64,000 nucleotides of DNA from Ectothiorhodospiraceae bacterium (lineage in GTDB: Bacteria; Pseudomonadota; Gammaproteobacteria; HK1): positions 310,001-374,000 of the forward strand of contig JACKNM010000004.1 in assembly GCA_024234875.1 (NCBI GenBank). Reading direction: 5' to 3'. Every line of letters starts with the position of its first letter. Position 1 is the stretch's first letter. Position numbers and translations under genes: made by a program. Below the pieces are notes generated by a model that was not told the origin of the DNA, did not search any database, and worked only from the letters and a program-made list of their open reading frames with translations. This document shows positions 11,101 to 18,281 of this stretch, one piece after another.

Positions 11101-11872
11101 CTTCGACCACGAGACCCGCGGCCTGATGGTCGGTTTCGATCGCCTCCTCGCCGAGCAGGTGCTGGTCGGTGCGTACTGGGCCCGCACCTCGCTCGGTGTC
11201 GACCAGAACGGGCTCGCCGCCACCGCGGAGAGCGACGGTCACACCATCGGGCTCTACGCACGCGGGCGCTCGGGCCCCTGGCACCTCGACGCGATCGTCG
11301 GCATCGGCCGCGACCGCCACGACACCTCGCGCCGGATCACCGTCGGCACCATCGAGCGCACCGCCACCGCGGCGTTCGACTCGACCACCTACCTCGGCGC
11401 GCTCGAGCTCGGGCGCACCTTCGCCCTCGGCCCGGTGGCGGTCCAGCCACACCTCGGGATCGAGCTCTCACGGGTCTCGCGTGACGGCTACACCGAGCGC
11501 GGGGCGGGTGCGCTCGGGCTGGTGGTCGCCGCCCACGACGAGGACCAGGCGCGCGTGGTGGCGGGGCTCCGTCTCGGTGGCAACCTCGCGGCCACTCCGG
11601 GCGGGCTCGGCGCGACGGTGGTCGAGGCCCGCCTCGCCTGGGCCCAGGATCTGCTCGACCGCGAGGCGCAGTCGGCACGCCTCGGCGGTGATCCGGCCGG
11701 GAACGCGTTCGCCATCCGCGGCGCCGATGTCGACCGCGGCGCGCTGCGGCTCGGCGGCGGTGTGGTCACGGAGATCGCGCCCGGGATGAGCGCGTTCGTC
11801 GACGGTGACGCCGAGATCGCCGGCGACCGCCGCGGATGGTCGGCGAGCGCGGGGCTCAGACTGCACTGGTAG
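8114..11872 (+). CDS. Type V autotransporter with passenger-associated repeats
   Basis: 1252 aa. The ATG at 8114 follows AAGGAAGG at proper spacing and begins a Sec signal peptide with likely cleavage after Ala25 (PASA-QT); the frame is open further upstream but only as an overlap with earlier genes. The passenger contains repeated passenger-associated transport units of the form K-G-x-G-T-L..G..T..G-G-T-x-V..G-T-L (for example KTGQGTLIVEG, KVGPESLGLAG, KTGDGTLVLTD), which predict a right-handed beta-helix. The last 280 or so residues are an autotransporter beta-barrel that ends in an aromatic residue (LHW), as required for outer-membrane insertion. I see no protease, lipase or adhesin catalytic motif in the passenger, so it is probably structural or adhesive. 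An FVPFVPFRP stretch near the N-terminus is coded by a 9-bp tandem repeat. Confidence 0.9.
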   Translation: MNERPWTRPLAACFTWVLATTPASAQTDDPILDAYTGTVTATKIAAARDGLEGLTGELGFLPEPECPGCRNLPGGGFSGGIIITNPSIDFPFVPFVPFRPVVIAAGDADLGPPGAVLRLDDVLLRMGDTFTTDRAIEISPRGASIDTNGFDLTALGSVHAEGALSKLGAGTLALLGQATWRAPLHVLGGSVIGTTSSLDTNLFVDRETVVEVLQERDGAYTHEASGRGTVRKTGQGTLIVEGTLRTSRVEVEAGGLAIEGTIRSDWLDMGDGTTVSLAPDGALRIDVELSMGSGATVDASATDADVIANGVSGAGEVLLGSGDLVISNRLGTTSSGSLVNATTFTGSIRGDGGLAQRGGRGLVLTGAHSYLGGTVVTGGALALSGAGALPTLSPLILLGGAFDISAADGERSVGYLSGDGGVVRLGANTLVVGGAGLDGTYSGAITGDGGIRKVGPESLGLAGENTFTGTTTVEAGTLVARARSISPDVVNDAQLVLTSPEDGFDVYSGRITGSGELAKEGEGALWLRGEVRQEGGIAVRQGALVGNVESLTGTISNDATLAFYQVDDGRLDATVSGSGLVMKYGPGRWTVDSALTHTGGTAIAGPVALGAGATLGPVGGSVLLAGATVHLGADLTLHHPVGLGTDGASIDTAGHRGVLAGPLSGPGHLAKTGDGTLVLTDPASHAGGTRVERGTLLAAGGVGGDVAVDADGVLALTAPVTGTVTVRGTLVLGEPQGTTPTTITVGALRLEPGSRLRVDAGPDGAGDRIVVAPASGGASGQAEIAGGAVEVRAAAGSWRRSTAFPLISATDGIAGRFEGVTSDLAFLTPRLDYAPDAVTLVLDRNDVRFDGVASGGDQRSIARLLDTVESHASGDLGMVLDTLVGLDADSARHALDGIAGGARAAQTVAQSQLAQTITRGVGARLGVVGAFPAAATTPSLFPVSSRADNAPSPSREPLGLAASLTGQPSTAAPRPGVWARGLTGEGEVDGDGTSTGFDHETRGLMVGFDRLLAEQVLVGAYWARTSLGVDQNGLAATAESDGHTIGLYARGRSGPWHLDAIVGIGRDRHDTSRRITVGTIERTATAAFDSTTYLGALELGRTFALGPVAVQPHLGIELSRVSRDGYTERGAGALGLVVAAHDEDQARVVAGLRLGGNLAATPGGLGATVVEARLAWAQDLLDREAQSARLGGDPAGNAFAIRGADVDRGALRLGGGVVTEIAPGMSAFVDGDAEIAGDRRGWSASAGLRLHW
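8387..8413 (+). repeat. 9-bp tandem repeat inside the autotransporter gene
   Basis: Two perfect copies of ttcgtaccg (8387-8395 and 8396-8404) are followed by a degenerate third, tttcgaccg. The unit is a multiple of three, so changes in copy number would keep frame; it encodes FVP-FVP-FRP-type residues near the mature N-terminus. Confidence 0.75.
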
Positions 11873-11905
11873 ACGGGGCGCGGTGGCGGGGCGCGGGCGC
11901 CGCGT

Positions 11906-11911
11906 TATCAT
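11906..11911 (+). promoter_or_regulatory. Possible -10 box (TATCAT) before the acyl-CoA synthetase gene
   Basis: TATCAT matches the sigma-70 -10 consensus at five of six positions and lies about 50 bases before the ATG at 11962. No recognisable -35 box sits at the expected distance, so the call is weak. Confidence 0.3.
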
Positions 11912-11961
11912 CCCGCCTCGCCGCCGTGCCGCCGCCTTCCACCAGCCGCCGAGCGCCCACC

Positions 11962-13590
11962 ATGAACCCCGTACCCCGGATGACGGACTACGCGGCCACC
12001 TGTCGCGACTTCGACTGGGATCTCCCCGAGCGCTTCAACTTCGCCGCCGACGTGGTGGATCTCTGGGCGCGGGATGCGAATCGCCTCGCACTGGTGTGGT
12101 GCAACGCCGCCGGCGAGGAGCGGCGCTTCACCTACGCCGAGATGTCGACGCTGGCGGCGCGTTTCGCCGGCGTGCTCGCCGCGGCCGGCGTCGCCAAGGG
12201 CGACCGGGTGATCGTGATGCTGCCGCGGATCCCCGAGTGGCAGGTGGCGATGGTCGGCTGCCTGCGCATCGGCGCGGTGCCGGTGCCCTGTGTGGGCATG
12301 CTCACCGCCCGCGATCTCGCGTATCGCCTCGAGCACTCGGGCGCCCGCGCGGTGATCACCACCACTGGCGGCGTCGCGCGCATGCCGCGGACGGTCGCGG
12401 CGGTGGACGTGCGCATCGCGGTCGGCGGGGCCGACGGCTGGATCGACTGGCGCGATGCGATGGCGGCGGCGGAGCCTGCGCCGGCAGCGGTGGTGGAGCT
12501 CGAGGACCCCGCGATCATGTACTACACCTCGGGCACCAGCGGTAAGCCGAAGGGTGTGGTGCATGCCTCGCGGGCACTGTTCGCGTGGCGGTACACGGGC
12601 CGTTACTGGCTCGACCTGGACGATGGCGACCTCATGTGGTGCACCGCCGACACCGGCTGGAGCAAGGCCGGCACGTCGATCCTGTTCGGGCCGTGGAGCG
12701 CCGGGGTGCCGGTGCTGTTCCACGACGGTCCGTTCGACGCCCACCGTCGCCTCGACCTGCTGGCACGGTACGGCGTGACCGTCTTCTGCGCCGCGGCGAC
12801 GGAGCTGCGCCAGCTCGTGTTCGAGGACGTCGGCGCGCACGATCTCTCGCGCCTCCGGCGCACCGTGTCCGCCGGCGAGACGCTCAACCCGGAGGTCGCC
12901 GAGCGCTGGAGCGCGCTCACCGGCGCGCCCTGCCACGAGGGCTACGGCCAGACCGAGTCGCTGATGAGCGTGCACACCTATCCGTGCACCCCGGCGAAGG
13001 CGGGATCGGCCGGGCTGCCGCTACCGGGGTACATCGTCGCCATCCTCGACGAGACCGGCCGCCCCCTTCCGGCGGGCGAGGCCGGCATCCTGGCCATCCG
13101 GATGCCGAACCCGAACATGCTGCTCGGCTACTGGGGCGAGCCGGGTCGCGTCGAGCGCGAGCTGGTCGCCAACGATGCCGGCACCTGGTTCCTGACCGGC
13201 GATGCGGCTCACGTCGACGCCGACGGCTACGTGTTCACCCACGGTCGTGCCGACGACATCATCAACTCCGCCGGCTATCGCATCGGCCCGGTCGAGGTCG
13301 AGAACGCGCTGATGGAGCACCCGGCGGTCCGCGAGTGCGCGGCGGTGGGGAGCCCCGACCCCGACCGTGGCGAGGTGGTGAAGGCGTTCGTCGTCCTCGC
13401 CCCGGGGCGCCTGGGCTCGGAATCGCTCGCCCGCGAGCTACAGGAGCACTGCAAGGCGGTCACCGCACCGTACAAGTACCCGCGGCGCATCGCCTTCGTC
13501 GAGGATCTCCCGAAGAACGCGGCCGGCAAGCTGCTGCGCGCGGAGCTGCGCGCCCAGGAGCGCACGGCGCGGGCGGCATCGTCCGGCTGA
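11962..13590 (+). CDS. AMP-forming acyl-CoA synthetase (medium-chain/ACSM-like)
   Basis: 542 aa of the ANL superfamily, which activates a carboxylic acid with ATP to an acyl-adenylate and then an acyl-CoA. Visible motifs are the P-loop YYTSGTSGKPKG (about residues 187-198), GYGQTES (about 327), TGD in the hinge region (about 411), and the C-terminal catalytic lysine in LPKNAAGKLLR (about 522). The sequence resembles ACSM/acetyl-CoA-synthetase-like ligases more than long-chain FadD. The ATG at 11962 is chosen because the family homology begins just after it; ATG at 11980 is an alternative, and the frame extends upstream without support. It stands alone after the autotransporter. The acid substrate cannot be read from sequence. 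Confidence 0.9.
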   Translation: MNPVPRMTDYAATCRDFDWDLPERFNFAADVVDLWARDANRLALVWCNAAGEERRFTYAEMSTLAARFAGVLAAAGVAKGDRVIVMLPRIPEWQVAMVGCLRIGAVPVPCVGMLTARDLAYRLEHSGARAVITTTGGVARMPRTVAAVDVRIAVGGADGWIDWRDAMAAAEPAPAAVVELEDPAIMYYTSGTSGKPKGVVHASRALFAWRYTGRYWLDLDDGDLMWCTADTGWSKAGTSILFGPWSAGVPVLFHDGPFDAHRRLDLLARYGVTVFCAAATELRQLVFEDVGAHDLSRLRRTVSAGETLNPEVAERWSALTGAPCHEGYGQTESLMSVHTYPCTPAKAGSAGLPLPGYIVAILDETGRPLPAGEAGILAIRMPNPNMLLGYWGEPGRVERELVANDAGTWFLTGDAAHVDADGYVFTHGRADDIINSAGYRIGPVEVENALMEHPAVRECAAVGSPDPDRGEVVKAFVVLAPGRLGSESLARELQEHCKAVTAPYKYPRRIAFVEDLPKNAAGKLLRAELRAQERTARAASSG

Positions 13591-13746
13591 GGGGCCGCGA
13601 CCGCACCACACCGCGCGCCCCTTCGCGTCGGATTTCCTTACAACCAGAGTCCGCCCGCCACCCAACGTATTGATTTGACGCAATTCCGCGATCGGCTCGG
13701 TTCTTGCATCCCCCGCCGCGTCTGCGAACTCACGGGATGCGATGCG
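13591..13746. other. Promoter-bearing gap before the PEP-CTERM gene
   Basis: The 156 bases between the acyl-CoA synthetase and the PEP-CTERM gene are noticeably less GC-rich in the middle and contain the sigma-54-like element listed separately. I see no ORF or clear terminator here. Confidence 0.5.
13693..13708 (+). promoter_or_regulatory. Candidate sigma-54 promoter for the PEP-CTERM gene
   Basis: CGGCTCGGTTCTTGCA fits the sigma-54 consensus TGGCACG-N4-TTGCW. The -24 GG (13694-13695) and -12 GC (13706-13707) are exactly ten bases apart, TTGCA is a full match, and the -24 half matches five of seven positions. The predicted transcript would start near 13719, about 28 bases before the ATG at 13747. 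Sigma-54 control (through PrsK/PrsR) is established for PEP-CTERM genes in other Gram-negative bacteria, which supports the call. Confidence 0.6.
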
Positions 13747-14583
13747 ATGAAAGAGCCGAGGAAGACCATTGCAAGACTGGCCGCGGCGACTCTGACAGCC
13801 GGCCTGCTGGGGCCGTGCACGGCGCTCGCCGTCCCCCTCAACGGCCTGATCGGCCTCTACACCTTCGACGCCGCCGACGGCACGGACAGCAGCGGCGCGA
13901 ACAACCACGGAACCGTCGGGACCGGCGTCGGCTTCACCGCGACCGGCGGTGGCGTGGACGGCGGGATCGCGGCCGATTTCTCGGTGCTGTCGACGGGCGC
14001 GAACCCGACCCCCAACGCGGCGAACGCGATCGTGCTGCCGATCGACATCAATGCCTCGAGCCTGCCCCAGCTCACCATGGGAGCCTGGGTGCGACCCGAC
14101 ACCACCGGCGAGGGTGGGGCCGGCAAGGTGTTCTCCCACGACAACGGGAGCTTCGACCGCACGCTCGGCATCGACCCCCGCTCCGGCGGCCCCGGGTACG
14201 CTTTGTTCACCGGTACCGGCGTGCTCAACGCGAACCCCGTCGTGCCCTTCGTGCTCGGTGACTGGCAGTTCATCGCCGCGCGCTACGACGGCGCCACGGC
14301 CCGCCTGACGGTCGGCGGCACGACGCTCTCGGCCACCGACAACACCGATTTCGACACCGGCTTCGGCAGCCTCTTCGTCGGCGCGAACCCGTTCTTCAAC
14401 GAGGACTTCGACGGCCTCGTCGACAACGTGTTCGTCTACGACCGCGCCCTCACCGACCAGGAGCTCGACGACATCCGGTTGAACGGCGTGCTCGCCCAGA
14501 ACGTGCCGGAGCCGGGCGTGGCGGGCCTCCTGCTCGCCGCCCTCGTGCTCACCACGGTCCGCCGGCGGCGTTCCAACCCGTAG
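13747..14583 (+). CDS. PEP-CTERM sorted LamG-like (concanavalin-fold) secreted protein
   Basis: 278 aa. It begins with a signal peptide (KTIARLAAATLTAGLLGPC, cleaved after ALA) and continues with a LamG/concanavalin-like jelly-roll domain (LIGLYTFDAADGTDSSGANN..., GAWVRPDT, FDGLVDNVFVYDRALTD). The C-terminus is a PEP-CTERM signal: VPEP, a hydrophobic helix GVAGLLLAALVLTTV and a basic RRRR tail. Such proteins are cut by an exosortase and linked to the extracellular matrix; no exosortase lies in this window, so it must be elsewhere. The ATG at 13747 is preferred to the upstream TTG because the signal peptide starts there and the TTG lies upstream of the predicted promoter. LamG domains usually bind carbohydrate. 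Confidence 0.9.
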   Translation: MKEPRKTIARLAAATLTAGLLGPCTALAVPLNGLIGLYTFDAADGTDSSGANNHGTVGTGVGFTATGGGVDGGIAADFSVLSTGANPTPNAANAIVLPIDINASSLPQLTMGAWVRPDTTGEGGAGKVFSHDNGSFDRTLGIDPRSGGPGYALFTGTGVLNANPVVPFVLGDWQFIAARYDGATARLTVGGTTLSATDNTDFDTGFGSLFVGANPFFNEDFDGLVDNVFVYDRALTDQELDDIRLNGVLAQNVPEPGVAGLLLAALVLTTVRRRRSNP

Positions 14584-14769
14584 CCCGAGCCGTGCCCGGG
14601 GACTGGCTCCGCCGCAAGGCGGTGCCTGTCCGCTCCGGCGGATGCGGGGCAGGCAACCCCGCGGCGCGGCGGCGTTGCCGCGCCCCGACCACGCGGTCGC
14701 GTCCTTGACCTGCCCGAGGCGAGCCCCGACCATGCCGGCCGTCCCGGGCGAGGCACGAGGTGCGGTGCG
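14584..14769 (+). other. Structured intergenic region with four consecutive hairpins
   Basis: Between the PEP-CTERM gene and the thioesterase there is a run of nested or tandem inverted repeats. H1 is ccgcc-gcaa-ggcgg (14609-14622). H2 pairs tgcctg with caggca (14623-14655) and contains tccgc-tccg-gcgga. H3 is ggcgcggc-ggcgtt-gccgcgcc (14663-14684, perfect 8-bp stem). H4 is cgacc-acgc-ggtcg (14686-14699). None is followed by a T-run, so this is not a textbook terminator. It could be a REP-type cluster, an mRNA-stabilising 3' end or a small RNA; I recognise no Rfam family. Confidence 0.55.
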
Positions 14770-15234
14770 TTGAGCGAGCGCGAGATCGAGCTGCGGGCGG
14801 GGTACCCGTACTCCGTCACCATCCCCACGCGGTGGATGGACAACGACGTGTACGGGCACGTCAACAACGTCCAGTACTACTCGTTCTTCGACACCGCGAT
14901 CGCCACCTACCTGATCGAGGCTGGCGGGCTCGACATGCACCGCTCACCGGTGATCGGGCTCTGCGCGGAATCGCAGTGCTGGTTCCGCGCCTCGTTCTGC
15001 TTTCCCGAGCCGGTGGAGGCCGGGGTGCGGGTGGCGCACCTCGGCCGCCGCGCGGTGCGCTACGAGATCGGCCTGTTCGCCGCGGGCCGTGACGAGGCGT
15101 CGGCCCAGGGCTACTTCGTGCACGTCTTCGTCGATCGGGAGACGCGCCAGGCGGTGCCGATTCCGGAGCGGATCCACACCGCGCTCGCCCGCCTCAAGAC
15201 GCCGGACCCAGGGTCTCCCCGAAGCGGCTCGTGA
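14770..15234 (+). CDS. Acyl-CoA thioesterase (4HBT/hotdog fold)
   Basis: 154 aa hotdog-fold protein of the 4-hydroxybenzoyl-CoA thioesterase type. The motif TRWMDNDVYGHVNNVQYYSF holds the conserved Asp, Gly-His and Asn residues that form the active-site helix. It hydrolyses an acyl-CoA thioester in the cytoplasm; the acyl group is not predictable. The start is a TTG at 14770, the only reasonable initiator before the conserved region, so the N-terminus is less certain than the rest. Its 3' end overlaps the 3' end of the convergent nitroreductase gene by 41 bases. Confidence 0.85.
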   Translation: MSEREIELRAGYPYSVTIPTRWMDNDVYGHVNNVQYYSFFDTAIATYLIEAGGLDMHRSPVIGLCAESQCWFRASFCFPEPVEAGVRVAHLGRRAVRYEIGLFAAGRDEASAQGYFVHVFVDRETRQAVPIPERIHTALARLKTPDPGSPRSGS

Positions 15235-15796
15235 ACACCATCGTCGCGAGCGGCTGACGCACCCGCTCGGCCCGCTCGCGCTCGGCGAGGTCCTCGGGGA
15301 GCTCCGACACCTCGCCCGGATACCCGAGCGCGATGGCGCAGACGACGTCGTGGTCGGCCGGCACCGCGCAGGACTCGATCAGCACCTCGCGCTGGATACC
15401 CGCCATCTGGTGGGCGACCAGTCCATGTGAGGTTGCCTGCGCGATGAGCTGGGCCACCGCCTGCCCGCAGTCGTACCAGTGGTGCGCGCTCTTGCGCCCG
15501 CTCGGCAGGTCCTGGAACGCGCACACCACCATCAGCACCGGCGCCCGCGCCGCCCAGCGCTGATTGCCCTCGTTCAACCCCGCCAGCAATCGGGCGTGCC
15601 CGTCGGCGTCGTCGCGGCTCGCGACGAGGAACCGCCACGGCTGACTGTTGTTGCACGACGCCGCCCAACGCGCGGCCTCGAGCAGGCTCACCATGACGTC
15701 CGGCGGCACCGGCCGCTCGGAGAACGCGCGCGGGCTCCAACGATTGCGGATGACGTCGATGATCGGCTGACGGGTGACGGCGGGCTTGGCGAGCAT
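15194..15796 (-). CDS. Nitroreductase-family FMN oxidoreductase
   Basis: 200 aa with nitroreductase-family features: an N-terminal RNRWSPRAFSERPVP with the conserved R-x-S-P-R-x-F, the FMN-binding region ARWAASCNNSQPWRF, and a C-terminal VCAIALGYPGE. Enzymes of this family reduce nitro groups, quinones or flavins with NAD(P)H and work as dimers. The start follows a GGAG Shine-Dalgarno sequence. It converges on the thioesterase gene, and their coding regions overlap by 41 bases, which would produce antisense 3' ends. Confidence 0.88.
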   Translation of the reverse strand: MLAKPAVTRQPIIDVIRNRWSPRAFSERPVPPDVMVSLLEAARWAASCNNSQPWRFLVASRDDADGHARLLAGLNEGNQRWAARAPVLMVVCAFQDLPSGRKSAHHWYDCGQAVAQLIAQATSHGLVAHQMAGIQREVLIESCAVPADHDVVCAIALGYPGEVSELPEDLAERERAERVRQPLATMVFTSRFGETLGPAS

Positions 15797-15923
15797 GGGG
15801 GAGACTCCTTCAGGCGGTGACCGGCCGCGACAGGGCCGGCGCGCATGATGCCAGGGCGGATGGCCGGTCGCGACGCTCCGGCGGCCACCGGCGGGCGGGC
15901 ACCGGGGCCCGCCCCTACGAGTC

Positions 15924-16958
15924 CTACGCGGCCGGGTCTGCGCGGTCGGCTCGACCGCGGCGGTGCCGCTCCAGCGTCACCGCCAACCACAGCGCACTGC
16001 CACCCGCGAGCAGCGCACTCAGGAACAACGGCACCTCCTCGGCGAGGTGGGCGAAATACAGCGTGTAGACCTGGATCACCCCGAACGTCACCGCATAGCC
16101 GGTGAGCATCCCCATCGCGGTGCGTGCGCCGGCCAGCAGCAACCCGGCGTTCATCCCGGCCCACAGCAGGTTGAACAGCAACAGCTCGCTCGCGCCGCCC
16201 GTGCGCCAGCCAGCCTCGAGATCGAAATTGCCGAAGATGGACAGGATCCACAGCGCCATCTCGGTGAAGTAGATCCCGGCCGACAACCACACCTTCGCGA
16301 ATCCCCGGTAACGCAGGAGCGGCCCCTGCTCGGCCATCAGGTGGGCGACCCCGACCAGCGCGATGGCGACGCCGGCGCCGACGAAGCGCAGCGGATAGCT
16401 CATCCCGAACCAGTACGCCCCCCAACCGGACGCGTATCCGGTGAAGCCACCGAACCAGGAGAAGAACACCACCGCCGACAGCACCAACAGCAGCACGTTG
16501 CGAAGCAGGTAGGCGAGCGGCACCAACACCAGCAGGTCGATGAGGAGCAGCGCCGGCCAGTTGCCGGAGCCGGTCGAGTAGATGAGCCCGAGGGTGAACG
16601 TGAGCCCGATGATCGCGAAGCCACCGAGGAGCTCCAGCGCGCGCGGCGTCCACACCATCGTCGGTCGACGCTGCACCAGCCAGCGCGCGCCGCCGAGCAG
16701 CGCCGCGACCAACACCACCAGCCCGATCGCGAGCTTCTCGAGGGTGAACTCGAGGTAGTCGCGCACCAGCACGCAGAGCCCCGCCGCCAGCGTCACCGCG
16801 CCGAGGATCAGGAACCACCGGCCGAGCGCGCGCCAGTCCCAACGCGTCACCGGGTAACGCACCGCCAGCGCCGCGTGCTGCTCGGGCGCGAGCAGCCCGT
16901 CGCGCAGCAGGTCGTCGAGCTCGCGGCGGGTCGCACGATTGAGCGATGCAGGTGTCAT
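15924..16958 (-). CDS. DUF2157-type polytopic membrane protein (second of pair)
   Basis: 344 aa. The N-terminal 50 residues (RRELDDLLRDGLLAPEQHAA then RYP, followed by the first helix at LGRWFLILGAVTL) match the DUF2157 pattern of a short cytoplasmic helix followed by many membrane spans; about nine or ten hydrophobic helices follow. Function is unknown. The ATG at 16958 overlaps the stop of the upstream gene by four bases (ATGA), so translation is coupled; the longer open frame upstream is only the overlap region. The protein is a divergent paralogue of its upstream partner, suggesting a heteromeric membrane complex. Confidence 0.8.
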   Translation of the reverse strand: MTPASLNRATRRELDDLLRDGLLAPEQHAALAVRYPVTRWDWRALGRWFLILGAVTLAAGLCVLVRDYLEFTLEKLAIGLVVLVAALLGGARWLVQRRPTMVWTPRALELLGGFAIIGLTFTLGLIYSTGSGNWPALLLIDLLVLVPLAYLLRNVLLLVLSAVVFFSWFGGFTGYASGWGAYWFGMSYPLRFVGAGVAIALVGVAHLMAEQGPLLRYRGFAKVWLSAGIYFTEMALWILSIFGNFDLEAGWRTGGASELLLFNLLWAGMNAGLLLAGARTAMGMLTGYAVTFGVIQVYTLYFAHLAEEVPLFLSALLAGGSALWLAVTLERHRRGRADRADPAA

Positions 16959-17944
16959 GACGTCTCTCCTTCGGTGCCCGTCGCGCGCAGACGCTCGATG
17001 AGGTAGCCGATGCCCATCGCCGCGAGCCCGCACACGATCAACACCGTGGCCAGCGAGAGCCGATCCCAGAACCGCTCGTGAAACCGGGTGTAGAGGTCGA
17101 TGGCGAGGAACACCACACCGAAGCCGGTGATGCGCCCGTCCTGTAGACGGGCGCCGGCGACGATCTGCGCCACCGCCGCGGCGGAGAACGCGACCACCCA
17201 GCCGAGCTCACCGCGCGGCAGGGTGAGGAACCAGAGCGAGACGTTGAAGTAGACGAGCCCCAGGATCAGATACAGGTGCCCGAAGCCGACCAGGCGCACG
17301 AGCGGGCCGCCATCCTCCCGCCGCTCGTGCCACAGGCCGAGCACCGCCACGGCCAGCGCGATCGGCGCCATCACCCGCGGCTCCTGGACGTCCGCGAAGT
17401 ACCCACCCCCGCCACCGTAGGCGTGCCAGGCGCCGAGGCCGTGGAACGCCATCAGCAGTCCGAGCAGCAGCGGCCAGCGCATGTGGTAGCGATAGGCGAC
17501 CCCGATGGCCGCAGCGGCGCTGGCGAGCAACAGCGGTGGTACGAGATCCTCGTCCGGCTCGGCTCCGGTCGCCATCGCCAGCAGCAGCAGGGTGCCGAAG
17601 CACCCGGCGAGCGCGACGGTGACCAGGATCGACCCGGACAGCGGGAAGCGCGCTGCCGCCTCGGTCGCGAGGCGCACCCCGAGCACCCCGATGCCCACGC
17701 TCACCATGCCGAGCAGCACGGCGCCCACCGCCAGCGACTCGCTCATCGCGCCGACGAACGAGAGCACGGAGAGCACCAGCCAGAACGCGGCGAATGCACC
17801 GAGCCAGCGCAACATGACCGACAGGAAACGCCCCTGCCGGTCGTAGCGACGCCCGAGGGTGGCGGCGAGGTCGGCGTCGATGAGGCCAGCGTGGTGCCAG
17901 CCGGCTGATTGCGCCGCGAGGTGCTCTCGTAGTCGTTCGCGCAT
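16955..17944 (-). CDS. DUF2157-like polytopic membrane protein (first of pair)
   Basis: 329 aa. It starts with a soluble segment ending AGLIDADLAATLGRRYDRQG, which resembles the DUF2157 N-terminal module, followed by about ten membrane helices. The ATG at 17944 has GAGGA about eight bases upstream; the frame runs further upstream but across the predicted promoter. A near-perfect sigma-54 promoter (17986-18001) would start transcription about 31 bases before this ATG. Coupled with the next gene by a four-base overlap. The function of the family is unknown. Confidence 0.78.
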   Translation of the reverse strand: MRERLREHLAAQSAGWHHAGLIDADLAATLGRRYDRQGRFLSVMLRWLGAFAAFWLVLSVLSFVGAMSESLAVGAVLLGMVSVGIGVLGVRLATEAAARFPLSGSILVTVALAGCFGTLLLLAMATGAEPDEDLVPPLLLASAAAAIGVAYRYHMRWPLLLGLLMAFHGLGAWHAYGGGGGYFADVQEPRVMAPIALAVAVLGLWHERREDGGPLVRLVGFGHLYLILGLVYFNVSLWFLTLPRGELGWVVAFSAAAVAQIVAGARLQDGRITGFGVVFLAIDLYTRFHERFWDRLSLATVLIVCGLAAMGIGYLIERLRATGTEGETS

Positions 17945-18281
17945 GGTCGGTCCGATCCTCGGTGCTCTGTGCCCACTCGGGCGTTTGCAGGTCTCGTGCC
18001 AGTCGCGCCATCGACCGGAGATGCGCCAACCCATTGATTTGCCAAGCGCCTCGAGGGCGACACGGGCATCTCCCGCCGAGCCGCCATACAAATCATGTCG
18101 GTGATGGCGCACGGAATGCAGGCTGGCGTGCTCTGCCCGGCGGTGGTCCCGCTCTCCGGTCGGCGCCTCCAGAGCATGGACCCGTCGGCGTCACTCGGCC
18201 AGACGACATCCGCGGTTTCGGCGCATCGCGAAACGCGCGAGACTCCGCACCCGGGCGCAAGCGGACGGAAATGGGAGCACG
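17945..18281. other. Divergent intergenic region (337 bp)
   Basis: This gap separates the minus-strand DUF2157-type pair from the plus-strand deacylase cluster. It holds a strong sigma-54 promoter candidate for the minus strand (listed separately). I see no clear promoter pair for the deacylase gene, no ORF with support, and no RNA structure I can name. Confidence 0.6.
17986..18001 (-). promoter_or_regulatory. Strong candidate sigma-54 promoter for the DUF2157-type pair
   Basis: On the minus strand the sequence is TGGCACGAGACCTGCA. Against the consensus TGGCACG-N4-TTGCW it has a perfect -24 half and one mismatch in the -12 half (CTGCA for TTGCA), with GG and GC exactly ten bases apart. Transcription would start near 17975, leaving a leader of about 31 bases that contains the GAGGA ribosome-binding site of the gene starting at 17944. 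An NtrC-family activator is encoded 10 kb away, but its site was not identified here. Confidence 0.75.
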
